Shown: positions 8,485 through 19,148 of the stretch, piece by piece
Position numbering within the stretch: position 1 is the stretch's first letter
Layout of the letters: each line of letters starts with the position of its first letter
Source: Leptothermofonsia sichuanensis E412
GTDB lineage: Bacteria; Cyanobacteriota; Cyanobacteriia; Leptolyngbyales; Leptolyngbyaceae
DNA: 64,000 bases
Assembly: GCF_019891175.1 (NCBI RefSeq)
Contig: NZ_CP072600.1
Location: 558,001-622,000, forward strand
Direction of reading: 5' to 3'
Notes under the pieces: model-generated
What the model was told of the DNA's origin: nothing
Databases searched by the model: none
The model's input: the letters and a program-made list of their open reading frames with translations, nothing else
Translations under genes and position numbers: made by a program

Positions 8485-10047
8485 ATGATTTTTCCCTCTT
8501 TCTCCGAATTTTCCCAGTTAGCCAGCCAGGGTAATTTTGTTCCGGTTTATCAGGAATGGGTTGCAGATTTGGATACGCCGGTATCTGCCTGGTATCGGGT
8601 TTGTGCAGGACAGCCCTACAGCTTTTTGCTGGAGTCAGTAGAAGGGGGCGAAAATTTGGGACGCTATAGTCTGTTGGGATGCGATCCTCTGTGGATTCTG
8701 GAAGCCAGAGGCAATTGCACAACTCAGACATTCCGGGACGGCTCGACTCAGATCTTTGAAGGGAATCCCTTTGATGCCCTGGCTCGTTGTCTGGAACCGT
8801 ACCAGCCGGTCAAACTGCCCCAGTTACCGCCGGGAATTGGCGGACTGTTCGGGTTCTGGGGATATGAGTTAATTCACTGGATTGAGCCTCGCGTACCAAT
8901 CTATCCTGCAACAGAGGATGATTTGCCCGATGGTTTGTGGATGCAGGTAGACAGTTTGTTAATCTTCGACCAGGTGAAACGCAAAATTTGGGCGATCGCC
9001 TACGCCAACCTGCGTGATCCCGGTACGCATCAGGAAGCCGCTTATCAGGATGCCTGCGATCGCGTAACCCAACTGGTCAACAAGCTTCAATCTCCCCTTT
9101 CCGACCAGGCAAGAATGCTGGTCTGGACCTCGCCTGAAGTGCGGCGGCAGGAACCAGGGGATCCCCAGCCACCAGCCGCCAGCCCAACTCTTTCATTCAG
9201 CAGCAATACGTCTAAACAAGAATTCTGTGCCAATGTAGAAAAAGCCAAAGCCCATATCCAGGCAGGCGATATTTTTCAGGTGGTTTTGTCTCAGCGCCTC
9301 ACCGCCGAATATACTGGCGATCCCTTTGCCCTTTACCGATCGCTGAGACTGATCAATCCCTCGCCTTATATGGCATACTTCCACTTTGGCAACTGGCAGA
9401 TTATTGGATCCAGCCCTGAGGTGATGGTAAGAGCAGAACAGGCTGACCCGACATCACCCATGGTAGCGGTTGTTCGTCCGATTGCAGGCACCCGCCCCCG
9501 CGGCAAAACTCCCCATGAAGACGCCGAACTGGCAGAAGATTTGCTGCGAGATCCCAAAGAACTTGCCGAACATGTGATGCTGGTGGACCTGGGGCGGAAC
9601 GATCTGGGTAGAGTTTCCGTCAATGGCACTGTCCGAGTGGATGAACTGATGGTGATTGAACGGTACTCTCACGTCATGCACATTGTCAGCAATGTAGTCG
9701 GAGAGCTGGCTCCAACAAAAACTGCCTGGGACTTGCTCAAAGCCTGTTTTCCAGCAGGTACCGTCAGCGGTGCTCCCAAAATTCGGGCGATGGAAATTAT
9801 TCATGATCTGGAACCCTGCCGTCGGGGTCCCTACTCTGGAGCCTATGGATATTACGACTTTGAAGGGCAGTTGAATACCGCGATCGCCATTCGGACAATG
9901 GTCGTTCGCTCCCTAGAGGGCGATAAACACGCGGTGAGTGTCCAGGCTGGTGCCGGACTGGTGGCTGATTCGATTCCCGAGAAGGAGTATGAAGAAACCC
10001 TGAACAAGGCCAAAGGGATGCTCGAAGCCATCCGCAGCCTTGGTTAA
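8485..10047 (+). CDS. trpE: anthranilate synthase component I
   Basis: Converts chorismate plus glutamine-derived ammonia (from TrpG) to anthranilate, the first committed step of tryptophan synthesis. Its 520 residues match full-length TrpE. The LLES motif at residues 48-51 is the tryptophan feedback site. The chorismate-binding domain contains SPEVMVRAE, PIAGTRPRGKTPHEDAELAEDLL, DLGRNDLGRVS and CFPAGTVSGAPKIRAMEII. No component II gene is nearby and no leader-peptide attenuator was recognised. The ATG at 8485 has no strong Shine-Dalgarno sequence. Confidence 0.95.
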   Translation: MIFPSFSEFSQLASQGNFVPVYQEWVADLDTPVSAWYRVCAGQPYSFLLESVEGGENLGRYSLLGCDPLWILEARGNCTTQTFRDGSTQIFEGNPFDALARCLEPYQPVKLPQLPPGIGGLFGFWGYELIHWIEPRVPIYPATEDDLPDGLWMQVDSLLIFDQVKRKIWAIAYANLRDPGTHQEAAYQDACDRVTQLVNKLQSPLSDQARMLVWTSPEVRRQEPGDPQPPAASPTLSFSSNTSKQEFCANVEKAKAHIQAGDIFQVVLSQRLTAEYTGDPFALYRSLRLINPSPYMAYFHFGNWQIIGSSPEVMVRAEQADPTSPMVAVVRPIAGTRPRGKTPHEDAELAEDLLRDPKELAEHVMLVDLGRNDLGRVSVNGTVRVDELMVIERYSHVMHIVSNVVGELAPTKTAWDLLKACFPAGTVSGAPKIRAMEIIHDLEPCRRGPYSGAYGYYDFEGQLNTAIAIRTMVVRSLEGDKHAVSVQAGAGLVADSIPEKEYEETLNKAKGMLEAIRSLG

Positions 10048-10744
10048 CCGATTCAGGCTTGCATCTCTCTCTTATAAATGTTACATTTCATTACAAATGG
10101 GCGTTCCAATTATTTCTATCAGCTAATGGATTCTGTTAACCGACAGAGTCTGTTAACAGATTTAAGCATGTTGGCTGGTTGAGAGTGGTGTTTGCCTTGA
10201 AGATTTTATCTGACCGAGTATGGGGTCTACATAGTAGAAATACTGGGGCGATTATCTGGGAATATTGAATGGTGATGTTGAAAGCCTGTGCCAGAAGCTG
10301 TAAACGGCTGAACCAGATACCAGTCCCAGGAAGTTTTCGGACAGGCTTTCAGTCAGACTGAGCCAATGGAATGGAAATTAGACCAGAAATCCTCACTTCT
10401 TTCTGTTTGCGTCCTACTCACCGTGATACCTTAGTGGATGGCATTAAAAATTCTGACCTTGCAAAACAGAAGTAGGATGCTGGTTTCCAACCCTGCCGTG
10501 ATGACAAAAAATTCCCACACTAAGGTTTTGACTCCAGGCTTTCTCAGCTTTGACCAGAAGGGGCAAACGATGAGTTCTATGCGAGAGGCTTGTGGTCCGC
10601 AGGTTGTCGTGTCATACCCATTGGCAGGGAGAGGAATGCTGATTCTTTTTTAATAAACAGAATTTTCGCTCGGCTGGCGACAGCCGGATTGGGTTGTGTG
10701 CTTAAGCACGTCTAGTTGAATCACAGTTTGGAGGTTGTATTTCC
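10048..10744. other. 697-bp intergenic region between trpE and the RRM gene
   Basis: Contains one short palindromic element (10281-10349). A 71-codon frame at 10438-10653 has no support. The 90 bp before the RRM gene may be its leader. No promoter was assigned. Confidence 0.45.
10281..10349. repeat. short palindromic element (AAGCC family), copy b
   Basis: AAAGCCTGTGCCAGAAGC ... AGGAAGTTTTCGGACAGGCTTT. The right end is the reverse complement of the AAAGCCTATCCGAAAACTTCCT end of copy d at 36179. More diverged than copies a and d. Confidence 0.65.
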
Positions 10745-11200
10745 ATGTCCGTCCGTCTCTATGTAGGCAATTTACCTGAAGAGCTTAGTCGCCAGGAACT
10801 GGAAGATGTTTTTGCTGACGCCGGCGATTCCATCTCAACCAAAATCATCACCGACCGCAAGACCAACAAGTGTCGCGGTTTTGGCTTTGTCACCGTTAAA
10901 AGTGATGAGCAAGCCGATGAAATCATTGAAAAGTACAATGGCTTCTTGCTGAAAGACAATGCGTTGAAAGTGGAAAGGGCACAACCCCGTACTAAAGAAA
11001 AGGGTGAAGATCAACCTGCCACTGTTACAGAGGCTTCTGCCAGTTTTAATACAGGCAACCGCCGGAAGAACAACAACAACAAATCCAAGCGTTCTTCGAG
11101 CAGCTCTCAAGTGGAGCAGGATGTGCAGCCCGATCCTCGTTGGGCACAGGAGTTAGAAAAACTGAAGCAACTTCTTGCGGCTCAAACTACAAATTCCTGA
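10745..11200 (+). CDS. RRM-type RNA-binding protein (cyanobacterial Rbp)
   Basis: 151 residues. A single RNA-recognition motif fills residues 1-82: RNP2 is LYVGNL (residues 5-10) and RNP1 is CRGFGFVTV (about 39-47). The remaining 70 residues are basic and Ser/Asn/Lys-rich (NRRKNNNNKSKRSSSSS) followed by a short amphipathic helix. Cyanobacterial Rbp proteins of this kind bind RNA in the cytoplasm, and several are cold-induced or involved in mRNA localisation near thylakoids; which applies here is unknown. The tail is longer than in the minimal Gly-rich Rbp proteins. Confidence 0.9.
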   Translation: MSVRLYVGNLPEELSRQELEDVFADAGDSISTKIITDRKTNKCRGFGFVTVKSDEQADEIIEKYNGFLLKDNALKVERAQPRTKEKGEDQPATVTEASASFNTGNRRKNNNNKSKRSSSSSQVEQDVQPDPRWAQELEKLKQLLAAQTTNS

Positions 11201-11251
11201 TCATCCGCTGATTTCGGTGTTGCTGAATTCAGGGAGGTCAATGCATAACAG

Positions 11252-11304
11252 AACCACAAAGAGCACAAAGAACTTACTTTGTGTCCTTTGTGCCTTCGTG
11301 GTTG
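11252..11304. repeat. ACCACAAAG-type hairpin repeat
   Basis: AACCACAAAGAGCACAAAG ... CTTTGTGTCCTTTGTGCCTTCGTGGTT. Near-complementary arms downstream of the RRM gene. A second stem (ATGCGGGTT at 11322-11330, AACCCGCAT at 11345-11353) follows it. Confidence 0.65.
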
Positions 11305-11415
11305 GTTCTATAGCGATGGCCATGCGGGTTAGGACAAATTACCAAACCCGCATCCTGGTCATGCTGACCTTTTGACCCTGTTTCCTGTTCCCTGTCCCCT
11401 GTCCTCTGCTAAAAG

Positions 11416-11814
11416 TCACTCAACATCCAATAGCGGAATTTGGAGCCAGTCCTTCAAGTATGCTCGTATCTGGCGAGAAAAGGCTTCTCGTTGAGCAAAC
11501 TTTTCAGTCCGAATCGGTCTGCGATCGCGATCCAGCACCCAGCCATAGTCACTGCTTAACCGCAGGTTGCCCTGCCAATCTGCTACAGAAAGAATCAACT
11601 GGGGAGCCGGGCTGTTGTCTACATCCTTAACTCGAAATACATAGTTGTAAGTATTCTGGCTGGCAGCCGCGATCGTCGATGGTTGACCATACTTTTCTGC
11701 CAGTCGTTGCTGCACCTGTTCTGCCAGTCCAGGAGTTGCCAGTTCTTCCAGAGTGCGCACTGCCAGTGTCAGGGCAAAGTAAAATTCTTCAACGGGGATA
11801 TATTCAAGCTGCAT
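11416..11814 (-). CDS. conserved hypothetical protein
   Basis: 132 residues, ATG at 11814, not recognised. It is soluble in appearance, with an N-terminal helical half (EFYFALTLAVRTLEELA, EQVQQRLAEKYGQ) and a beta-rich half (YNYVFRVKDVDN, PQLILSVADWQGNLRLSSDYGWVLD) ending in a helix and the hydrophobic LQIPLLDVE. No catalytic motif is evident. It lies about 60 bp downstream of the cyclase gene on the same strand and could be co-transcribed. Confidence 0.65.
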   Translation of the reverse strand: MQLEYIPVEEFYFALTLAVRTLEELATPGLAEQVQQRLAEKYGQPSTIAAASQNTYNYVFRVKDVDNSPAPQLILSVADWQGNLRLSSDYGWVLDRDRRPIRTEKFAQREAFSRQIRAYLKDWLQIPLLDVE

Positions 11815-11871
11815 GAGTGATTCAGTCAGGATTTGACAAGCATCTGACCCATCCCAAAGATTACAGTCTTC

Positions 11872-13473
11872 TCAACTCAGCATCAACCGATAAATACTTA
11901 AGGGTCTGGGCTGTCCTTTTACCCACTGAGGGGGCAACGGCTCGGTTGGGAAGGGATCGGATAGCGCTTTTTGGGTGGCACCGGTGAAGAGGAGGGGTTC
12001 TCCCATGACCTTGGTCAGGGATTCCACCCGGGCAGCGACATTCACCGTGTCACCAATCGCCGTGTATTCCAATCGGCGGTTGGAGCCGATGCTACCCACT
12101 ACGGCAATTCCGGTATGAATTCCAATCCCCATTGCGAGGGGAAGCTGACCCTCACTCTCCAGGTAATGATTTATTTTTTGCAGGCTTTTCAGCATGTCCT
12201 GAGCAGCGGTAACTGCCTGAGTCGCATGATAACAGGGAGAAGCTGGCAGGTCGGTGTCTGGATCGACGACGCCAAATAACGCCATAAACCCATCTCCCAA
12301 AAATTTGTTGACCATTCCGCCGTGGCGCTGCTCTACGATTTCTACCATTTCGGATAAAAATATATTTAGCAAGGTCACAATTTGCTGAGGATGGGCAGTT
12401 GCACAGCGACGAGTGAAGTTACGCAGATCCGCAAACAGGACCGTGAGTTCCTGTTCAGTTCCCTTCAGGTTGGGATCTCGTCTGAGGATCTGGAGAGCAG
12501 CCTGTTCCCCCACATGACGACCAAACATTTCCTGTAATCGTTGCTTTTCCCGAAGTTCGGCAATCATTTGATTAAACTCGTCAATCAAAGGGCCAAACTC
12601 GTCAGCTCGCAATAGTTCAACCCGGAGATTGAGGTTACCGTCTGCCACAGCAGTTGCAACCTGCTGGAGTTCTTTGATCGGTTCAACCACCAGTTGTCCA
12701 TGCATCCAGGCACTGCTCATGCTGAAGGCAATCCCCAGTCCACCCACGGCGATCGCAAACGGGGCATTCCCTCCGCCACCGCTGTGGGGAGCCAGTGCCA
12801 GCAGGAGCAGGGATGCGATTGGGCACACTCCACCACAAAATGCCAGCATCACTCCCCGCGATCGCAGCGTCAGTGGAAAAGCCCCTGGTATTTCAGCCGG
12901 TCGGGCATCCTGAAACAGGATTGGGTAAAGCAACCGCTGGCTCAACAGTTCAATCGTGAAAAAACCGTGGGTCACTGCAATCAGTGCCGCAATAATAAAT
13001 GAAATCGGGAGATCGGAGAGGATGCGCGGATTCAACTCACCGGGCGCCAGCCACAGGGCCAGCAGAAACACCGGAATGCAAAGCAGCCAGATACCACCAG
13101 CGATCACCGTCCCCCACCAGGGCAGGTTAATCACCCGTTGACGGGCCTTCAGCAATTTTTCTGCTCGCGGAGGTTCTCCCTTCTGAATTTGCACACAGGG
13201 CTGTTTAAGTGACCGCACTATCCAGATCCAGAGGGCAACTCCTGCCGGGTATCCAACCAGGTTAAATACCTTCACAGTGTTCAAGAAAACCCCTAGCTGG
13301 GCAGGACTCAATAAGGGCTGGGTGTAGGTGAAGTTATACCAGATATTGAACGCGCTTCCCAATAGTTGAGCCACGACCGGAGCACAGATGACCAGCCACA
13401 GGCGTCGCCCAACAGGGCTATACCACTGCTTTTTAGATGCCAGTTCCTGCATGGGTACTATGGGATTTTTCAT
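11872..13473 (-). CDS. membrane class III adenylate/guanylate cyclase with HAMP domain
   Basis: About 533 residues from the ATG at 13473 (the frame extends to 13536). The N-terminal half has about six membrane segments. A HAMP linker follows (EPIKELQQVATAVADGNLNL...ELREKQRLQEMFG) and then a class III cyclase domain: TVLFADLRNFTRRC (first metal Asp), NKFLGDGFMALFG (second metal Asp and the substrate-selecting Lys) and LEYTAIGDTVNVAARVE. The Thr in YTAIGD where many adenylate cyclases have Asp suggests class IIIb, the bicarbonate-responsive group; that is inference. The product would be cyclic AMP made at the inner face of the membrane. It lies downstream of a FIST sensor gene on the same strand. 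Confidence 0.88.
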   Translation of the reverse strand: MKNPIVPMQELASKKQWYSPVGRRLWLVICAPVVAQLLGSAFNIWYNFTYTQPLLSPAQLGVFLNTVKVFNLVGYPAGVALWIWIVRSLKQPCVQIQKGEPPRAEKLLKARQRVINLPWWGTVIAGGIWLLCIPVFLLALWLAPGELNPRILSDLPISFIIAALIAVTHGFFTIELLSQRLLYPILFQDARPAEIPGAFPLTLRSRGVMLAFCGGVCPIASLLLLALAPHSGGGGNAPFAIAVGGLGIAFSMSSAWMHGQLVVEPIKELQQVATAVADGNLNLRVELLRADEFGPLIDEFNQMIAELREKQRLQEMFGRHVGEQAALQILRRDPNLKGTEQELTVLFADLRNFTRRCATAHPQQIVTLLNIFLSEMVEIVEQRHGGMVNKFLGDGFMALFGVVDPDTDLPASPCYHATQAVTAAQDMLKSLQKINHYLESEGQLPLAMGIGIHTGIAVVGSIGSNRRLEYTAIGDTVNVAARVESLTKVMGEPLLFTGATQKALSDPFPTEPLPPQWVKGQPRPLSIYRLMLS

Positions 13474-13638
13474 CGATTTGAATGCTGGAGTATAGCGGAG
13501 ACTATCCCTAACCTTCCCGCGGGATCCCGATGTCATCCTTTTACCAGATCACACCCTGAATTAATGCCTGTTCATCACTATTCAGTACCCTTTCCATAAC
13601 CTCTCTCAGTACTTCCTTCTGAGGCTCTTTTCCTGGCT

Positions 13639-14907
13639 TCAGGGTTGACGATAAATCCCAAAAACCGAGGTGTAACCATGTAAGAAAGTACTGCCACCCA
13701 CTGGACCAATTTCACCATTGCAAAAGAAACCACTAAGAGATACACCGGGTTGATACTGACTGAACAGATGCGAGTCATAATTAGGCTCACCGTATAGCCC
13801 TTCTCCCCGCCCTAAACAGGAAAACATCAAGGCTCCAGTCGCAGAATGTCTGGATTGTTGGCGATATCGTCTCAAGAGCGTTTCCAGATCCTCAGCAGAA
13901 GCCTGGGCGTCCCGCAGGTGAAACTGAATCCGTTGACCAGGACGAATGTGATCGCCAATCGCGATTGCTCCCACCCGGGGGTCAACTCCCAATAGCTGGC
14001 GGATCAAAAAGTCTCCCTGCTCCAGATTTTGTTTGAACTCATTTTGGGCAATCCCAACAAACAGAGAGTGCTGTGCCAGGGTTCGATCGGCATCGCTCAG
14101 GTTCTGAATTAAATCTTGCAAAACCTCCAGGGGGGTTCGCTTTTGGGAAACCCGCGCCCCACTGCGATAGGGAGAAGGATCAGCACCTGGTTGTTCTTCC
14201 AAACCGAACAAAATATTTCGTTCACCCTCAGTCACCCAGTAGGGTTGACCAATCGGACGGCACCCCTGTGCCACGATAGTTTCCACCACAATATCGCCAC
14301 TTAAGGCAACCCCAACCGTTCCCTTCCGATAAAGTCGATAGTTACAAAACAGCCCGGTCTGGGCATTCCCACCCCCACCGCTGGCTAACCCGCCGACTTT
14401 GACAGCACCGGGGTAAGCAAAGTCAAGCCCCTGCAATAAGTCATTAATCCTGGAAGAAAACGGATCTGCCAGCAAAATGAAATGGGGTTGGGCAGTCACG
14501 GGCACACCAATCTGATTAATCCAGGCATCCGGTGGACTATCCAGGTCTGGCAAATCTTCAGCCCCCAGATAAAATGTCTGGACTTTCACATTGGGGAGGG
14601 ATGCCAGCGTCAGGCTCAGAGCAGGCTGACCCTCGACCTCCTGGGTGATTCCAGATCGATCTGCCCCCACCACACCCCCACCCCCACAACCCAAAATGGG
14701 CAGTGCTGGAAGATACTCTTGCAGCAGGGGCATGAGGCGGGCATATTCGCTGGTAAAGGCAGAGGAAATAAACACCAGAGCCAGGTCAGGTGTTGCCTGT
14801 AGCGATTCTTTTGCCTGCTCCACAACCTCGGCGATCGCGGCTTCCAGGGAAGGGCGCGTAGAAAGGGCACTGGTCCACTTCATTGAGTTGGCGATGGGTT
14901 CTGTCAT
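13639..14907 (-). CDS. FIST sensory domain protein (FIST_N + FIST_C)
   Basis: 422 residues. The N-terminal FIST domain has a Gly-rich strand (ILGCGGGGVVGADRSG) and VKVGGLASGGGG. The FIST_C half contains FLIRQLLGVDPRVGAIAIGDHIRPGQRIQFHLRDA and ends GFFCNGEIGPVGGSTFLHGYTSVFGIYR, the typical FIST_C terminus. FIST proteins are proposed intracellular sensors of small ligands such as amino acids. A GGAGG Shine-Dalgarno precedes the ATG at 14907. The next gene on the strand is a membrane cyclase, so a sensing-to-cAMP link is plausible but unproven. Confidence 0.88.
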   Translation of the reverse strand: MTEPIANSMKWTSALSTRPSLEAAIAEVVEQAKESLQATPDLALVFISSAFTSEYARLMPLLQEYLPALPILGCGGGGVVGADRSGITQEVEGQPALSLTLASLPNVKVQTFYLGAEDLPDLDSPPDAWINQIGVPVTAQPHFILLADPFSSRINDLLQGLDFAYPGAVKVGGLASGGGGNAQTGLFCNYRLYRKGTVGVALSGDIVVETIVAQGCRPIGQPYWVTEGERNILFGLEEQPGADPSPYRSGARVSQKRTPLEVLQDLIQNLSDADRTLAQHSLFVGIAQNEFKQNLEQGDFLIRQLLGVDPRVGAIAIGDHIRPGQRIQFHLRDAQASAEDLETLLRRYRQQSRHSATGALMFSCLGRGEGLYGEPNYDSHLFSQYQPGVSLSGFFCNGEIGPVGGSTFLHGYTSVFGIYRQP

Positions 14908-14962
14908 GAGACCTCCTTGTGCGGAAGGTTACTACCAGGGTAACCGGAAATGCCTCTCTCGT

Positions 14963-15523
14963 TCAGACTACCCCATTTCCGCTGGACCGTTCTGGTTTAA
15001 TCACCTGCCGGAGTTGCGCCATGACTTTGGCGGCAATCTGCTCAGGAGTTTCACCTGTTTCATAGCTTACCTGCACATCTGCCTGGGAGTACAGTGGTCG
15101 GCGCTGGGCAAGTAATGCCTGGAGGCGAGCCATAGGGTCTGTGCCCTGAAGCAGGGGACGGCTTCTATCCCCTGCCAGTCGCGCCTGCAATTGCTCGACC
15201 GGGACATCCAGCCAGATCACAATCCCGTGACGCAGATAACCCCAATTTTCTCGTTTCATGACAATTCCGCCACCTGTGGCGATCGCCAGGCGAGAGTAGG
15301 CCGACAATTCTGACAGCACCTGACTTTCCAGGGTCCGAAATGCTGTTTCCCCTGACTCTGCAAATATCTGGCTGATGGATTGCCCGGCAACGCGTTCAAT
15401 CATAGCATCCGTATCAAAAAACCGATAATCCAGTTGTTCCGCCAGCAACTGTCCTACCGTTGTTTTTCCTGCCCCCATCATGCCAATCAGGTACAGGTTG
15501 ACCCCTTTCAGCCAGTGATTCAC
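14963..15523 (-). CDS. aroK: shikimate kinase
   Basis: Phosphorylates shikimate to shikimate 3-phosphate with ATP in the aromatic amino-acid pathway. 186 residues: Walker A is GMMGAGKTTVG, the shikimate-binding Asp is in FFDTDAMIE, the GGG motif is ATGGGIVMK and the lid Arg lies in DRSRPLLQG. The start codon is GTG at 15523. It follows sqdX by 55 bp on the same strand, so it may share that transcript although its pathway is unrelated. Confidence 0.94.
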   Translation of the reverse strand: MNHWLKGVNLYLIGMMGAGKTTVGQLLAEQLDYRFFDTDAMIERVAGQSISQIFAESGETAFRTLESQVLSELSAYSRLAIATGGGIVMKRENWGYLRHGIVIWLDVPVEQLQARLAGDRSRPLLQGTDPMARLQALLAQRRPLYSQADVQVSYETGETPEQIAAKVMAQLRQVIKPERSSGNGVV

Positions 15524-15578
15524 TTAAATTTGCTCCGCCATTGCCCAACAACCAGTGGTCTACCCTGCTTTGACTGCT

Positions 15579-16709
15579 TCAGGCGGCTGACAGGGACTGG
15601 GCGTCAACCACAGCCTGATAATAGTTTCTAAGCTGGTAGGTAGCTGCCGCCCAGCCCCATCGCTCAGCTTCGCGGCGGGCATTCCGGCGTAACGTTTCCC
15701 GCTCTTCTGGATTGGCAAACAGGCGCCGGGTGGCCGCGATCGCCCCATTCTCATCTGTTGGATCGAACAGAAAGCCATTGACGCCATCTTCCACGATATC
15801 AGGAATACCGCCAGAGCGGGCGGCAACCACGGGGCAACCGGCAGCCATGGCTTCGAGTAAGACTAAACCCAGGGTTTCCGTGCGGGAGGGAAAGACAAAG
15901 GCATCAGCAGAGGCGAAGGCAGAGGCCAGTTCCAGACCCTGTAAATAACCCACGAAATGGGTCGGCGTTCCAGCAAAGTGGGCCTCTAATGCCTGCCGGT
16001 GGGGACCATCCCCTACCAGTGCCAGCCTCGCATTTGGAATTGCCTGCATCACGGGCTTAATTCGTTCAATTTCTTTCTCTGCCGAAAGGCGTCCGACGTA
16101 CAGGAGCAGAGGACTTTCTGGATGTCCCTGGGTCAGCCGCGATCGCATCTCCCGACTTGCCAGATGGGGCTGAAAGGTTTCTGTATCCACACCCCGTTGC
16201 CACAGGTCCACCCGCTCAATTCCGCGCCCTGTCAGGGCTTCCATCATGGCCGTCGAAGTACAGAGATTGAGCGCTGCCTGGTTATGCCCGGCTTTCAGCA
16301 GTTCCCAGAGCAATCCTTCCAACATGCCCAGGCCATAATGCTGCAAATACTCAGGCAGATGGGTATGGTAGGAAGCCACCAGGGGAAGGTTGTGGAGTTT
16401 GCTATAAAATAACCCTGCCAGACCAAGGACAGCAGGGTTCACCACATGAATCAGATCAGGCTTGAAGCGTCGCAAGAAATCGCCGATCGAGGGACGGGGA
16501 AGCGCCAGCTTCAGTTCGGGGTAGAGAGGCAGCGGGAACCCGGACACTCCATAAATTTTGGCTCCCTTGTACTCCGTTAACCCACCATCAGGGGCGACCA
16601 CAACCACCTGATCTCCCATGCGCTGCAAATGGTCAACAGTGTGGCGCAGGCGAGTGACAATGCCATCCACTTTGGGCAAAAAGGTTTCAGTGAATAAGGC
16701 AATCCGCAT
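15579..16709 (-). CDS. sqdX: sulfoquinovosyltransferase (SQDG synthase)
   Basis: Transfers sulfoquinovose from UDP-sulfoquinovose to diacylglycerol, making the thylakoid sulfolipid SQDG. 376 residues from the ATG at 16709; the frame upstream to 16784 has a non-family sequence. It is a GT-B glycosyltransferase: N-terminal RIALFTETFLPKVDGIVTRL, middle SYHTHLPEYLQHYG, and C-terminal LLYVGRLSAEKEIE and the nucleotide-sugar motif PSRTETLGLVLLEAMAAG. These blocks, and the position directly downstream of sqdB, fit SqdX rather than a generic mannosyltransferase. The 181-bp gap to sqdB contains a MITE-like block. Confidence 0.9.
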   Translation of the reverse strand: MRIALFTETFLPKVDGIVTRLRHTVDHLQRMGDQVVVVAPDGGLTEYKGAKIYGVSGFPLPLYPELKLALPRPSIGDFLRRFKPDLIHVVNPAVLGLAGLFYSKLHNLPLVASYHTHLPEYLQHYGLGMLEGLLWELLKAGHNQAALNLCTSTAMMEALTGRGIERVDLWQRGVDTETFQPHLASREMRSRLTQGHPESPLLLYVGRLSAEKEIERIKPVMQAIPNARLALVGDGPHRQALEAHFAGTPTHFVGYLQGLELASAFASADAFVFPSRTETLGLVLLEAMAAGCPVVAARSGGIPDIVEDGVNGFLFDPTDENGAIAATRRLFANPEERETLRRNARREAERWGWAAATYQLRNYYQAVVDAQSLSAA

Positions 16710-16735
16710 AGAGACGAATACAATCCTCGAACTAG

Positions 16736-16840
16736 TGGTTGACCGAAGGAACTTTGCCTGGTTATCTGAACCCAGAAAACCCAACTGGCAGAATTTTGAA
16801 AGGCTGTAAACCCCTCAAAATCTGCCTGGCAGACTCCTAG
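16736..16840. repeat. 105-bp CTAG-bounded MITE-like block between sqdB and sqdX
   Basis: Lies between CTAG at 16732-16735 and CTAG at 16837-16840, the same 105-bp period as the insertion at 4307-4411. Read in the matching orientation both begin CTAGTGGT, and both have TCAAAAT followed by a CCTG block near the far end, but the middles are diverged. Terminal inverted repeats are poor here, so this looks like an old member. Confidence 0.5.
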
Positions 16841-16890
16841 AGACTGCTAAAGATGGCAAAGAATAGAAAAGTCATGGTTTTGCATCATCG

Positions 16891-18378
<1,488 letters not shown>

Positions 18379-19140
18379 ATGACCTATTGCCTTGGCATCC
18401 TGACACGCACCGGCTTAGTCATGGCTGCGGATTCACGCACAAATGCCGGAGTCGATTACGTTTCTACCCACCAAAAGCTGTTCGACTTCTCCAATCCAGG
18501 CGATCGCGTCATTTTACTTTGCACTTCAGGCAATCTTTCTACGACCCAGGGAACCCTGACCCTGCTGCGTCAGGATTTAACTTCCGGGGCAGACACAAAC
18601 TTGCATACACTCTCCAGCATGTATGAGATTGCCCGCTACATCGGCTCCAAATCAAGACAGGTGCAAGAACAGGACCGTCCCTGGCTGGAGCAGGACCGCA
18701 TCGATTTCGCCTGTTCTTTTCTGCTGGGCGGACAAATTAAGGGTGAAGAGCCAGCCCTTTACCTGATTTACAGTCAGGGGAATTGTATTCAGGCCTCAAA
18801 GGATACTCCCTTCCTCCAGATTGGTGAAACGAAGTATGGTAAGCCCATCCTGGATCGCATTCTGGACTTTGATACGCCCCTGGAGGATGCGGCGAAATGT
18901 GCCTTACTTTCTATCGATTCCACCATGAAGTCCAACATTTCCGTCGGACCTCCCATCAACCTGGTGATGTATGAAATAGACACCTATAAAATTCGCTATG
19001 AGTTGCGCCTGAAGATAGGAGCGCCCTATTTACAAAAGATCCGCAATATGTGGGAAGTATCCATCAAAGAAGCGTTTGATCGTATGCCTAACGTTGACTG
19101 GGAGAACTATATGCAGGTTCCAGGCGATCCAGCTCTATAA
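18379..19140 (+). CDS. Anbu-type proteasome-related peptidase
   Basis: 253 residues with an N-terminal-nucleophile hydrolase fold. Met1-Thr2 places a threonine at the mature N-terminus, and Asp18 (AADSRTN) and Lys33 (HQKLF) occupy the positions of the proteasome Asp17 and Lys33. The sequence matches the bacterial Anbu group (ancestral beta-subunit) rather than HslV, which is shorter. Anbu genes often occur with a circularly permuted ATP-grasp, an alpha-E protein and a transglutaminase; none of these is adjacent here. Its substrate is unknown. It is convergent with the Spy-like gene, with 8 bp between the stops. Confidence 0.85.
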   Translation: MTYCLGILTRTGLVMAADSRTNAGVDYVSTHQKLFDFSNPGDRVILLCTSGNLSTTQGTLTLLRQDLTSGADTNLHTLSSMYEIARYIGSKSRQVQEQDRPWLEQDRIDFACSFLLGGQIKGEEPALYLIYSQGNCIQASKDTPFLQIGETKYGKPILDRILDFDTPLEDAAKCALLSIDSTMKSNISVGPPINLVMYEIDTYKIRYELRLKIGAPYLQKIRNMWEVSIKEAFDRMPNVDWENYMQVPGDPAL

Positions 19141-19148
19141 CTAATCAA

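Noticed and set aside
10438-10653. 71-codon frame upstream of the RRM gene
   Set aside because: No ribosome-binding site or recognisable sequence; could be part of the leader RNA but nothing supports translation.
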